A stretch of DNA of 64,000 nucleotides from Pinus tabuliformis (GCA_031772625.1 CM062819.1:1232221070-1232285069), one strand, 5' to 3'. Shown: positions 1 through 11,620, counted from the first letter of the stretch. Notes: a model not told the origin generated them from the sequence alone. Numbers and translations: made by a program.

Positions 1-1
1 G

Positions 2-441
2 CAATCACACACTTTTGAAGACATGTTCAGATTGCTAGGAGATGACAACATGCAATATTGCCAAAAGGAGGTGGAACACCTTGCCTTACAGCCTAAAAAT
101 CATAGAATACCATTATCCTCACAAAATGAGAGAGGCACTAAATAGAACACCCATGTATAAGCAGGCTCTACAAAGACTCAAAGTTAATTGGATTGACTTG
201 AGACTCAGTCCACCATTTATTTTAGGAATGTTGGAAGGAAGGAAAGAAGAAGAAGAAAGAAAGTAGTGGGAAGAGATAGAAATGAAGGTGGGATTTTATT
301 CACAGGAAGAGGAAACTACAATAGAAGCATGGGATGTTAGGGAAGCCACCAGAGCAATGAAGGACATGGACATAGATTAAGCTGCTCAGAGGATGAGCAA
401 CACTTTCAGTAGGGGGGTGATGATGAGGATCATCATTGGGT
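2..441 (+). pseudogene. 3' tail of a broken ORF, unknown family
   Basis: The frame starting at base 2 is open from the window edge to a stop near base 146. The frame starting at base 42 then continues to about 441, broken by two in-frame stops, so the piece reads as one protein tail of about 145 residues with a single frameshift. It has a basic/acidic stretch (GRKEEEERK) and no domain I can name. Just before its end lies a purine-rich run (about 408-420, AGTAGGGGGG then TGATGATG) that resembles the polypurine tract and LTR start of a plus-strand retroelement. It could therefore be the last ORF of an LTR element cut by the window edge. Function unknown. Confidence 0.35.
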
Positions 442-1054
442 AACTATATGGACCTTAATACACCTCCAATATTACTAAAATAAACTATTCTCATAATTAC
501 TTACATGTTTTAATTATATTTTACTTAACGAGATGAGTAAAAGTAAGATGTTATGTCTAGTGGTCTAATGTGCATTGATTGCAAGTTTTTGGGAGAAAAT
601 CATGGCAATTTTGGCTAATTAAGGTGTAGGAACTCAAATGAGACAAGGAGGAGAGATTGTAGGGGATGTATCTTCCTCACTAAATCCTCACTCATTCAAA
701 TATACCTCAATCAAATCACACTAGGTCGAAGTTGCAGGAAACCGAGTCATGAAGATCGTTGGCAGCCAAGCCAGTGATAGTTAAGAACTAGTTCATCTTG
801 AGTTTGGGAGCCAAGCCTCCCTAGATTTAAGGAAGTCATTGGAGACTTTATTTGTATAAATAAGGAGGTGTAGATCCTCATTAGGGTCTAATTTTTTATG
901 TAAGAGAACTAAGAATTTTCGAGTTGAAGGCTTGTGGCAAAACACTGTTATGTATTTTTTTGATATGATAATGAGAATGAGCATTTCCTTGATCCAACAT
1001 TGAGTTGACTCAGAGGGCTGAAGCTCTTGGGTTAGGGCCCAACCCTAGTAGTAG
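442..1054. other. Non-coding stretch, no gene seen
   Basis: AT-rich DNA with only short chance ORFs. It may be part of an LTR if the run at 408-420 is a polypurine tract. A small inverted word (GGGTT ... AACCC) sits at about 1030-1046, immediately before the element 1 insertion site. Confidence 0.4.
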
Positions 1055-1059
1055 AGGCT

Positions 1060-2120
1060 TGTTATGTGGAATTTTACATCTACAGATAAACACAATTTCC
1101 CTAGGTGGGTAGCTACACCTAGAACAACAGATTGAAAGAGTTTAGCCTTTTCCTATAGAAGATAAATAAGACAAGGGACCTACTTGTTATCTTTCGCTTC
1201 CCTTTGTCTCCTTTGAATAACTCCTATCACTTCTTCTCAAACTGAATCTGCTTGATAAGTTCCTACAATCATAAACAGAGGACAAAAACCAATCAAAGCA
1301 AGAGATCTATCTACTATAAGAAAATGGAATCGAAAGCATTTACACATATAATCATCATACGTAAATACAAGAATATGGAAAAGGTGTAAACAACTTTATT
1401 AAGTAGAAGGAAGATTTACAATCAAAGAAGTCTGATCCCATGTCACTCATCCAGCTTGAGTTCCATCCTTATTCACACCAAAAGCACAACACTCTGGTAG
1501 CATAACAATACTTGCTTACAATCTCAAACCTCAAACCAACAATATCTCCTTACAAATTCTCAAAGTCCAGCCCTTGATCACTATGATGAGTGCTCAATTT
1601 ATAGGGAAATGGAGGTGGTTTTTTCATAAATTGGGCATTGAATGGCTTTCCAATTTGGGAGTTAATTTCCATGGAGGAAGGGATGAGAGGATAGGAGGTT
1701 ATTTGATTCATTCCCTATCCAATTTCGAGCTCATAGGAGAGGATAAGAGGTGGGAATCTTCTAGAATGGTCTAGAATGAAAGAATATTCCTAGAACCCTA
1801 TGAAGATTTCGCTCAATCTCACCCAGCGCAGGTCAAAGTGGGCCTAGGTGCTCTGCAGAGCAGGCTTGAATTGGCCTAGGTGCTCTACAGAGCAGGTTTG
1901 AATGGGCCTAAGTTCTCTGCAACGCATTTACCCGTGGCCAAGGCTGCGATGGTCCCTCAAGGATTCATTTTAGGATGTTTCAAGCCAGGAAACTCTTAGG
2001 AATGATGGCATTTAATGTGATGACTTGTTTAGGGCATGTAGCAACTGAATTAGGGTTTGATGAGCACTAAAATTACTGATCTGAATGATGGGAATGATGT
2101 GCCCAAATAGACCTATGACA
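1060..2120 (-). repeat. Element 1 left LTR (3' LTR)
   Basis: About 1,061 bp, TG...CA ends, matched along its length by 31063-32075. It has a roughly 31-bp unit around GGGCCTAGGTGCTCTGCAGAGC in about three decayed copies (1840-1930), against about two in the other LTR, which explains part of the length difference. The remaining differences are scattered substitutions and small indels, implying an old insertion. Confidence 0.88.
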
Positions 2121-2134
2121 GTTGCCCCCTAAAG
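2121..2134 (-). other. Element 1 polypurine tract
   Basis: On the minus strand this reads CTTTAGGGGGCAAC directly upstream of the 3' LTR. This is the expected place and composition for the primer of plus-strand DNA synthesis, and it fixes the element orientation. Confidence 0.75.
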
Positions 2135-4588
2135 AATGAAGTCAAAAAATGATAATGTCGAGTGAGATGCTTTACGATGTGATGAGGAGGTTCTGAAGCG
2201 GATGGTGATCTGCATCAATTATAATACATAATATCATGATATTTTGAATTTTTCATGAATCGGTGAGGGAAGGCATACCCATGATCAACATATAAACTTT
2301 CATTACATGTACATAGATATTCGTCTATAGATATAGACCCATAATGGGATGACCATCAGTGTAAAGCCAACGTATAGATGATTTAGTACTCTCCTAAAAT
2401 CACAGCCTGGATGGATGAAACTAGATCGGGGGTCTTCTATCTCGTCCAATCATTTTCTAAAGTATGATTCTAACCATGTGAATATGTGATCCGAAGTCAA
2501 ACATGGGAAGACACCGTCTGATTACCAGCCAATGATGTAAGTCGTTAACGGGCGCGAGAGAAATCACCAATAATGATAATGATCCTCAAGGTATTGCAGT
2601 ACATTATGCATGGTGTAAAAGGATGTTTTGATGTCGAACACCATACAAATTATTTTAGTCAAAGGCTAGTGATGTCAACCTATCGCCGGAAGCGAGAAAC
2701 TTGCCATTGATGTATGCAAGCCCCAAGGTACTAAAAGGGTGTTTCTAAGTCAACTTCTTGGATAATGTGCTGATGTCGAAAAGAAGCGATTCATCCCAGG
2801 AGGGCCTTGATGTATCCCACATCAACAACACGAAATGAGTGTAATGACTTTTGGAGACGGAATATGACTGACGACACAAGGTCAGGAATGGTGATCATGA
2901 AAATGAAGGTTTATGAGTATTGCAAAGGATGAATTTAACTGAGTGACTTCTCTTGAACATGTCAGTGACATTGAATGAATTGGTAGCATTGACCCAAAAC
3001 CAAAGTAATGGATGGTATGGTAGACCATAGGTATGATAACCATCAAGCAGATAACCCAACCCAAATAGTCACGTAGATGAAGTGAAGGTGTCATGTTCAA
3101 GAGCGACCTGCTACCATAAAGTGGTTTACCCCTTTTCCCATTTTCCCCAATCATTGTTGACCAGTACCTCTTTATTTTTTTCAATCTTGAGGAGGATAAC
3201 ATATGCTTGTTTTATAATTCCACCCTTTGGGTGAATCCATCGCTATGTGATTTTTTAACGTGTCTAGCAAAGGTGAAACTCGACCTTGTCATGATGGACA
3301 AGTTTGTCGCTATTTGATGTTTCAACGAATTTAACGACAAGGAAAATTTTAAGGATGGAAAATTTTCTTGAAGTTTAAAACATTGGCGAATCTCACTAAT
3401 CCCTAATATGCAAATTATAAATGCTTATTGATATATTTGTAAAATTAATCAAATTTATAATTATTTTATATATAGTCTCTATATAATGTTGGCGATTTTT
3501 AAGGTAAAATAATTTTATATTCTAAAATTTGGGCGAATCGTCTTTTATAAAATTGGAAATTGGCGAATCTTTTTTGTGGAAAAATCATGGAAAATTAGCC
3601 CACTGGGCGAACATTAGCCCCTAAAATTTTCCATGTTTAACGACAATGATAACTCGGTCATTTTCATGTTTAGAGAGTTTGAAATGGGACAAAAAGAAAA
3701 TTCCACAAGTTATTTTTTGTAAGTTTGTCTCTCAAGTCCGAAAAAGCGTAAAATAATACAAGAGAGGACCTATTAACCATGTTCGATCAACATATTCCTT
3801 TTTCGTAAATAATATATCTCAGTCTAGAAAAGGGTTAAACTTATACTGAATAGATGTCATTTCCAATCTGTTAACAAGTTGAAAAGGACAAGCAGTCAAC
3901 AATCTTTTCATATTTTGAGAGTTTGAAAGGAGCTTAAAGAGGACTCCAAGGGGGTTCCTTTTTTGATGTTTAACAAAGCTCGAAAAAGAGATAAAAGTAT
4001 GCTCTGTGGTCAAAGTAAAATGCATGATCGTGCATGTCAAATTCAGTAAGTCAGCTATAAATTTGTTCAAAGCAACACCAAATGGATTAAACATACATGT
4101 TTCATTGGTAAAAATAGGTAAATACTAAAGTTTATTAATTTAATGATCATGAAATAAACATAAAACAAGAGTTTACCATGTCATTTTCACCATTTGATAT
4201 ATACCATTTAGTTTGTGCTCTGAACCAATTTTTTACCTCGAACTTTAGCAGCTGATTGTGAGAGATTCTGTGGATCATTTCTTGTGCCATCTAGACCAAG
4301 TAGAAGATCTACGTCTTCTCTTTCTTTTCATGTCATTCTTTTGCAGGTTTAGGCAAATTTTTTAGGTTTTTAGGACCCCTGGGGTTAGTATATTTCGTCC
4401 TGGGATTAGAACAACCTTCTACATCGGAAAATGTGCTGCAGAGCACCCAAACAGAAGGGTACCTGCTCTGTAGCACACTGTCTCCTTTCCTGGGCTATAC
4501 TAGGTGAGTTTCACAAATTTGTTTCATCTATTTGGTCCAAATTTTTTTTTCATGAAATGGATCCTAACTAATCTTATGGTTTGATTTC
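2135..4588. other. Element 1 3' spacer, non-coding
   Basis: No convincing coding region; short ORFs here (for example 2882-3202, minus) show no family pattern. The stretch 3390-3630 repeats the word TTGGCGAATC or close variants about five times. Bases 4433-4476 carry words like GTGCTGCAGAGCAC that match words in the LTR and leader of the same element. This is the likely upstream region of the plus-strand ORF that follows. Confidence 0.5.
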
Positions 4589-5766
4589 ATGCTTTCATCT
4601 ATTACTTGGCGAGAAAGAGAGCATGAAGAAAAAAACATGGTTGCCCTAAATGATCCAGGTACTATTGAGGCCCTCAGAAACTATGGGTTGCTCAAATACT
4701 TCAGGTTGTCTAGGATGAGGCAACAATTAGAACTATTGTATTTCTTAGTTCATGCATGGGATCCAACGGATCAGGCTTTTCACATAAGGGACAAAGTGGT
4801 CCCTATTATGATCAATGATGTTTACTTTCTTACTAGGTTGTCGAGACATGGTGCCCCCATTTCTCTTTCAGGATTTGCCCATGGAGGTGAATCGGTGAGG
4901 GACTATATTTGACAGTTTTGTTGGCCAGGTACACAACCTAGCAAGGATGGGAAAATAAACATCAGGGATGTATGTGATTTGCCTTTGAGAACAATCCTTT
5001 TCACTATCACAAATTTGGTAGGCAGTGTGACACTTCATCTAGCGAACAAATCATACATGCAATATGCACTTGAGTGTCTTGGGCCAACTGTATTCAACTG
5101 ATGTGAGGTCGTACTTTCTTCACTGCAAGAGAAGCTAACAAAGGAGCAGTAAGACAAATAATTTTAGGTATGGATCGCTCTTAATTTCTTTTACCTTAGA
5201 GAGAATTCCATTGATGCAACCTCAACATGTAACATTGGGTGTAGCTGGTCCTAGAGATCCACGGATGCAGAGGTGGGTCGAATTGATGGCTAGACATGCT
5301 AGTCAGTCATCAATCACATTTTCTACTGCATTCTTCAGTTGGCTCGATTGAAAACACATTGTCATCGAGGAGCATCCATACATAGGGATGGATTTTCATG
5401 GAGATCCAGAGTTGAGTTTACCAGTGGGTGCTCAATGGGGTGCTATAGGTAAATTGTTTTTGACCAAATGTTTTTGATTTTTAAGTTTCTACATGTTTTT
5501 GTGTTTTTGATGTTTCCAAGACTAAACTAAAATCATTCTCATGCATACAGATGTTGGTACTATTCAACCTATGGGACATCAACAGGAGGTAGGTGGACCA
5601 GCGTGGAGAAATGTCAAGAGAGTAGTTCTCCAAGATTTGGATTTGACCGAGACACTAGCAGAGTTGCAGGATCATGTGGAGGGGTTAACCCTCAGTATTC
5701 TGGATATCCAGATCGAGGATTTACCTATGAGGCTGCAGTGCCATACTATTGGTGTTCCTAGCTGTT
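4589..5766 (+). pseudogene. Antisense plant-mobile-domain-like ORF with intron(s)
   Basis: This ORF lies on the strand opposite to pol, between the pol end and the 3' LTR. The first part (4589-4912, 107 aa) has the plant mobile domain pattern: LRNYGLLKYF, then a W-D-P-T-D-Q-A-F-H segment, then an I-N-D-V-x-x-L-T-R-L core ending in HGAPISL. The frame continues past a TGA at 4910-4912 to about 5100. A second block (5200-5448) is rich in R/W/D (DPRMQRWVELMARH) and ends at a clean GT-AG intron, 5449-5550 (102 bp, branch-like CTAAAC). The last exon is 5551-5766. Another GT...AG pair (5168-5199) is too short to be a working intron. Plant mobile domains occur in MAIN/MAIL1 proteins and in transposons, and antisense ORFs are known in Tat elements. 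Broken by stops; its role in the element is unknown. Confidence 0.6.
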
Positions 5767-5949
5767 AGATGAGGCTATTGTGCATGATAGCTCAGGCTGT
5801 GACCTGTTATCATGAGCATCACTAGGTCTACTTAGGATGATTTTTGTATGCATTTTTAGTTTTTAGGTCAGATGACCAAACATGTCTTGGACGCAAATTT
5901 TGTAAAAAATTTAAAACATATATCTATTTTTTTTACTTTCAGAGTTCTT
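5767..5949. other. Short spacer between convergent ORFs
   Basis: AT-rich sequence between the end of the plus-strand mobile-domain ORF and the end of the minus-strand RNase H relic. No feature seen. Confidence 0.4.
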
Positions 5950-6435
5950 ATATATGGTTATATGCAATCCTATTCAACTAATGATGTGAATTGAAAATTT
6001 ACTTTTACATGTGTCGCAAATGTCTGTTTAACACATAGTTCACTAATGAATCAATTAATGTATTAAAGTTTCTGGAAATAAGTTGATATTGAATGTACTC
6101 AAAATGTATTTCCAAAAGACGAACTCTAAGGAATATACGAATAATAGCTGGGTTTCGGATGGTATAAACACTTGTATGTTGTAGTATGACGAGTTATGAG
6201 TCCAGCCTAACGATGACTCAGCAAATGCCAAGTGAAATGGCATCAGAGAGAAGTTAGATGAATGCACTATACTCAAAGATATTATTCATAGAATGACCGA
6301 TAAAAATCTCTTGAAAACTCACTAACTCGCCACTTGGAGTGAAAATGGCCCATGCTGCAGAAGCTAGGTTCTGCGTACTACGACTAGCACCATCGGCATA
6401 ACCAATAAATGGTTCCAAAGATTTCGATATCTGCA
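5950..6435 (-). pseudogene. Archaeal-type RNase H (second RNase H) downstream of integrase
   Basis: Read on the minus strand, the frame opens PFIGYADGASR, an RNase H first strand with the catalytic Asp in YADGASR. A glycine-bearing strand, an E-x-x-A-like element (FEYSAFI) and a continuation holding RLDS and YTIRNPAI follow, with in-frame stops from about 6253 on. This is the additional RNase H known from Tat elements, distinct from the RNase H next to RT. It begins right after a splice-acceptor-like TTGTTGCAG (about 6434-6442). The pol stop is about 100 bp upstream (near 6542) and a possible donor (CAAGTATGTG) lies near 6500, so it was probably read from a spliced RNA or as a separate ORF. 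Now non-functional. Confidence 0.65.
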
Positions 6436-6541
6436 ACAAATGCAGAGAGGATAACTTAACCAGATAAAAACTCTAAAAGACACACTGACACACATACTTG
6501 CAATTAAAGCATATATATAGTGATTCTACTAGACTCAATTA

Positions 6542-7640
6542 AGCATAATAACATTTGAGATACAACCCATTTTGGGGTTGCGAAAACGGAATTCCATCAT
6601 AATCTACCAACTCGTAGGCGCCTTTTGCCAAAACACGCTTGACAATGTAAGGGCCCATCCGCAGTGGTTCAAATTTTCCTACTCCTAGTTTATCATCGTC
6701 CTAACCATAAAGCAAGACCAGGTCTCCTTCTAAGAAAATTCGAGGCTTGACATTTCGGTCATATTGCGCCCTGATTCGTTTCTTATGTGCTTCATTAGCT
6801 GATGTGGCTTCATAATGGGTTTCATCCAGATGGATGAGTTCTAAGAAACGTGCTTCTTCATCAGAAGTGTCGGGTAATAGGTCAATTGCGAGTTTAAGAG
6901 ATGAAATTTGACATTGTATCGGCAAGATTGCCTCCAGACCATACACCAATTGAAAGGGTGTGAATCTAGTTGCATTCCTTACCGAGCTTCAGTATGCCCA
7001 CAAAGAAAAGTACAGGATTAAACTCCAGTTTCGTTTGTGAACCCCTATCATTCTTTGAAGCATTCGCTTCAAGATTTTGTTGATGGCCTCAACTTTTCCA
7101 TTAGCTTGTAGATAATAAGGAGTAGAACTATCATGTGAAATTCCTAACTTGGGAGTTAACTCAGTCATCATGTGATTGTAAAAAAGCGACCCATGATCTG
7201 TAACTATAGCCTGTGGTATACCAAACTGGGCAACCACGTGGTTGAAAAATAAAAGTGCAGCCGTCTCACCATTGTTGTTTACTGTAGGCATCGCCTCGGC
7301 CCATTTTGTGAAATAGTCAACGATGACTATAATGTACCCATGCCACCCGACCGAGTGAGGGTTACATGTCATGAAGTCAATGCCCCATTTGGAAAATGGT
7401 CCAACAGTGATGACAGGATGCAACAGTGCAGGTGGTAATCTAGATTTACGGTCATAGATCTGGCATGCATGGTAGCTTTTGACAGCAATAATGTAATCTT
7501 TGAATATGGTAGGTCAGAATTAACCGAAACATAGAATCCTTTGTATGGTAGCATGACCAGATAAATGTCCACCACAAGCACCTGAATGGAAATCATTCAA
7601 AACTTTCTCAGCTTCCTCATGTGTGAGGCACCTCCATAAA
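6542..7640 (-). pseudogene. Element 1 integrase
   Basis: Ty3-type integrase. A zinc-binding segment lies at about 7430-7600 (H-x-G-x-x-x-G-G-H, then C-x-x-C-like), broken by stops. The core (6989-7423) keeps all three catalytic acidic residues: GIDF, TDHG and the E of NGKVEAIN. The C-terminal part (6542-6949) continues through a YGLEAILP segment to a typical Tat pol ending (GIPFSQPQNGLYLK) and a TAA near 6542. Two frame changes and a few stops separate the parts. It would have joined cDNA to host DNA as part of the pol polyprotein. Confidence 0.8.
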
Positions 7641-7739
7641 ATCATATCGATACCATGACGATAAAGAGTGTCACCAATGATCAGATAATCTTTGTCTTGG
7701 TATCAGATACGTCGTTGTTGCGGGAGAGAGGTATCGGGC

Positions 7740-8310
7740 TAGAAATTTTGGGTCTGGAGATAAATCATTATATCTCCATACCACGGGTTATATGAAGAAA
7801 TCAAGAACATAGACTTATCTAGAATTGATGGTTCTGATGTTGAATCAATGGTATTCGAGGGAAGGTTGCAAAGAAGCTTGACGAAAACTAGAGATTTATT
7901 TGATTTGGATTTGATGAATTCCAAATCAAATTCCTACAAAATGACAATCCATTTTGAGTATTTTGCCCCCAACAATTTGCATGACAAAATATATTTCATA
8001 GGGTTGCAATCCGAAATGATAGTGGTCTTTCAGAGCAGGATGTAGTGGTGAAATTTCTGTACAGCTTGGACAGTTGCCAAAGCTAGATTTTCGGTGTAAG
8101 AGTACTTAACTTTTGTATCACTGATATTGTGACTCAAATAATATATCAGATTTTCAATCCCATCTTCTTCTTGGACTAAAAATATTCCAATGGTTGTATC
8201 TACAGTGGCGATATATAGGAGGTAGTCATTTTGATAATTTGGGGATACATTAATGACGCTTTAATCAAGGTATCTTTAAGAGCATCAAAGGAAACTTGCA
8301 CAACCTGATC
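7740..8310 (-). pseudogene. Element 1 RNase H next to RT, decayed
   Basis: Minus-strand frames between RT and integrase show fragments of the Ty3 RNase H fold: FDALKDTLIK (connection), YIATVDTT-like start, YLSHNISDTKVKYSYTE and AVQKFHHYIL. Several stops and at least two frame changes break it. The following 7640-7740 is linker toward the integrase zinc domain. Confidence 0.6.
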
Positions 8311-8611
8311 CTAATGGAAGGGTATCCCCTTTTCCAAAAGATGAGTAAAAACTTTAGCCATTTCAGCATAATTGGGAATGAACCTCCTCAGAAAGTTAGC
8401 CTTCCCTTGGAGTCTCTGTAACTGTAGTAGATTGGAAGGTGGAGGCAAGTCAAGAATTGCCTGAACCTTAAGAGGGTCAAGTCGAATTCCTTCTTTAGAC
8501 ACTACGAAACCAAGAAAACGACTAGAACCAACACAAAGCACACATTTTTGTGGATTGATTCGTATTTTGTAGTGTCGGCACCGTAAAAATATAGCTCTCA
8601 AATGATGCGGG
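8311..8611 (-). pseudogene. Element 1 RT, 3' part (right of the split)
   Basis: Encodes the RT thumb/connection: AIFLRCRHYKIRINPQKC, then SSRFLGFVVSKEGIRLDP and the LQRLQGKANFLRRFIPN segment, all diagnostic of Ty3 RT. It is the continuation of the RT piece ending at 24577. Element 2 inserted between them, and the two flanks are in register once one 5-bp target copy is discounted. A 12-residue gap-free join around the YLDDL-to-RAIFLRC linker supports this. Confidence 0.82.
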
Positions 8612-9460
8612 TGTTAGCTTGTTGGGGCCTAACCCAGGTTCGAAGGTGATTTAGCCAAACAAATCCTGGTACTACTGGCCCTTTTGGAAATAGTCCATGG
8701 AGAACAGACTGAGGTCTCACCCGAAGTAGTATGGGAGGGTGCTAGAACCAGGTTTCCACACCCTGGGGATGTTTGATGGTTTTCAAGGGGTCCGCGGTTG
8801 CGGACGTTGCTACATGCACCTGCGTGTACCTTGCAGCCTAAGATATTGTCTTCGCACAACTCTACTTGGGGGCCGAACAATATTATTACCCAAGTCCGTA
8901 CTAATCATCCAATGTTAGTTGATTAACTTAGCTTATTTTTATGCTTTTAGTTATACTTAACAATATTCACAATTCATATAAGTGCGTACAATACATAAAC
9001 AATATAATTGCAGTTGATATCAAACGTGTAATAACTCAGAACAGATGCACAGAATTGGTAACAAAATATTTCTTTATTAATCTTTTCTTCGGTTACAGAC
9101 TCAACTCTACCCTGCGCACTCAGTTGCATGGGTCTGTGCACTCATCTGTAGAGCCTCTTCCTACTACTACGACCCAAGATACCCTTAGATTCTTCTTCTA
9201 TGCTTCACTATCTCATTCTATCCATTAGATTCTATACTAATGATCTGATCTCTTTACAATTTAGAGCCTCACTCTACTTATACAATCCCATGGTCCGCAG
9301 ACCATGGGTAGGCCGACATTACATTCAAACTTAGGGTGGATAGCCCTATGACTCTAACATACATTTCATGCTCACAATTCGCAGAGCTTTTACAATAATA
9401 TCACTCAAAACTTGGGCTTTAAGCCCCAAACCATGTTGTGGGGGGATTCCATGCTCAACA
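8612..9460 (-). repeat. Element 2 left LTR (3' LTR)
   Basis: 849 bp, matching 23754-24571 over its whole length with many substitutions (more than between the element 3 LTRs). It has short repeats of the type CTGCGCACTCAGTTGCA around 9110-9150, with the number and spacing differing from the right copy. Confidence 0.87.
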
Positions 9461-9728
9461 GGTCCCCCACACAAACATCGTGACTCGCCTTTGAGTCACT
9501 CTGTCGGTGTGGCGACCTTGGCGTGGAGTCCCTCCAACTGGTCTCGAATGGTCCTAATGTCCACAGCACACTGAGCTACTGATTGTTGAACCTACTGCAT
9601 TCGTTCCTCTGAGACTTCCGTGTCTGAATTGTTTCCTTACATTTGTACTGACATCTTCTACGTATGTTTATAGTCTCGCGCCCTTGTCTGGCTCCTTGGG
9701 TGGCGAAAACTGTGCTTCGGCCAGCTAG
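9461..9728 (-). other. Element 2 polypurine tract and 3' spacer
   Basis: Bases 9461-9472 read GTGTGGGGGACC on the minus strand, right against the LTR. The rest (9473-9728) separates it from the pol stop and holds no recognisable ORF. Confidence 0.6.
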
Positions 9729-11000
9729 TCATATAGTCGGCCCACCCGTGTAGGGATTCAAGTAGCTGCCATTTACTTTGCATGTGAAGGGTTCCCCATT
9801 TAGTTTGACTAGCTGGACCACACCTTCGTATGTGACCTCCTTATATGGTCCTAGCCAATGCATTTTGAATTTTCTCAGAAATTTTTCAAACTTATTGTCA
9901 TACAACAACACTAACTCATTTACCTTGAAGGTGCACAACTTGATATGGTGATCGTGCCAGGATTTTTCACGCTGCTTTTGTACCTGCTAATGAAATCCAA
10001 CCAAAAACTGTTCTTCCTCAAGTTCTTCCAAATGCGCGAGCCTTTCCTCCAGAGCTTCGCGGTCCATCATTCTTGTTAGCGCTGCTATTCGCAGACTAGG
10101 TTCGATATAATCCATCGGCATGACAGCTTCCACACCATAAAATAACCGGAAGGGTATCTGTCCTGTTAGCTTCTTGCACGTTGTCCTGTAAGCCCATAGC
10201 ACAATAGGTATGCGTAGGTCCCAATCGATCCGCTACGCATTGCACACTTTGGTTAGCGCAATCTCCAGTATTTTATTGAAAGCTTCCACAATCCCATTGG
10301 CTTGTGGGTGGTACGGTGTACTTTTTTGATGATACACCTAGAATTATTTTGTGAGTGTGCTAATTGTTTCATTTAGGAAATGTGTTCCGCGATCACTCAT
10401 TAAGATTTTTAGACAACCAAATTGGGTTAACACATTTTCGAACAAAAACTTCGCAGCCATAGCAGCCATGTAGACTTTGACCGACTCCGCTTCCACCCAT
10501 CATGTCAGATATTCTGTTGCAGTGATGATGTAGTGCGCGCCCATCTTTCCCTGAGGTTTGACCGGTCCCACAAAGTCGATTGCCCATGTTTTGAATGGTT
10601 TCAGTGTCATTTGCGGATTTAATGGAATTTTGTCCCTCCGTGATGGTTTTCTAGTCCTTTGACATATATCGGAGGCCTTAGAATGCGCTTTCGAATCTTG
10701 GTGAAGGGTTGGCCACCACAACCCTGCGCGGAGAATCTTTTGTGTAGTTGCTTGTTGTGCATAGTGTCCTCCTATAGCACCCCCATGTGCTTCTGTGAGG
10801 ATTTGAATTCTTTCAAATTTGGGTACGTATCTTCGCAATATCTCATCATTTCCCATTTTGTATAGGTGCCCCACGATGACAGAAAATCCACTTCGCGCAC
10901 CACCAATTCCTTCTTCTGTTGGACAGAGTATTCCTTTGGGATAGTCCCTATTGTCAGAAAATGGATTATATCTTCAAAATTCTCGTCCGCGACGTACACA
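9729..11000 (-). pseudogene. Element 2 integrase
   Basis: The zinc domain (10650-10800) has AHGGAIGGHY and a degraded C-x-x-C (DICQRT). Core catalytic residues are present: AIDFVGP, MSDRGTHF and E of NGIVEAFN, the latter two in frames interrupted by stops around 10320-10400. The conserved [10 protein letters not shown] and [13 protein letters not shown] follow at 9987-10202. The C-terminal SH3-like end is ELVLLYDNKF ... HWLGPY ... VQLVKLNGE (9729-9938). The frame changes twice. Confidence 0.82.
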
Positions 11001-11620
11001 GTAAAGAGATGTGCATCAGGTAATCCTTCCTCCAGATTAGTGGGTTCCTAACCTGTCTCAATGCGTGATAAATGATCTGGTCCTGCTTTCAGGTGTCCCG
11101 ACTTTACTACGACCTCAAAATCATATTCTTGGATCAATAAGGGCCACCTGCATATGCGCCCCCCCAACACAGGCTTATTGACCAGTTATTTCAGCGCGGA
11201 ATGGTCAGTATACATCTTGAAGTGTCCTCCGAGAAAATAGTGTCAGTATTTTTGGAGCGCGTACACCATCGCCAATCCCTCATGCTTGGTGGTGGAATAG
11301 TTCTTCTTTGCTTTGGACAACCTCTGACTTGCAAACACGATAGGGTGATCCAAGTCTTCCCTTCCCTCTTGTGTGAGCACTGCTCCTAGCGCGATACACA
11401 ACGCATCAACATGGACATGAAACTCCACATAATTTTGGGAAGACCAGGATTGGAGCGAAGGCCAATTTCCCCTTAAGGACATCCAAACTTTTCATGCAGT
11501 CGTCATTCCAGCAAAATGTAACATCCTTTTTCAATAGTTTTTCCATCAGTGCGATGATTTGGGCATAGCTTTTGATAAATTTTCTATAGAACTTGGTGTG
11601 TCCCAAGGTAGCGCACAACT
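11001..11620 (-). pseudogene. Element 2 RNase H
   Basis: Standard Ty3 RNase H: HVHVDALCIALGAVL (first Asp), KHEGLAMVYALQKY (Glu), and an in-frame continuation to a TDHSALK-like third Asp near 11190. It follows an RT connection (CATLGHTKFYRKFIK at about 11580-11618). At least one frameshift (near 11410-11480) and a stop interrupt it. Confidence 0.78.

Noticed and set aside
2882-3202. 106-aa minus-strand ORF in the element 1 spacer as a further element gene
   Set aside because: No motif and no continuity with neighbouring frames; treated as chance.
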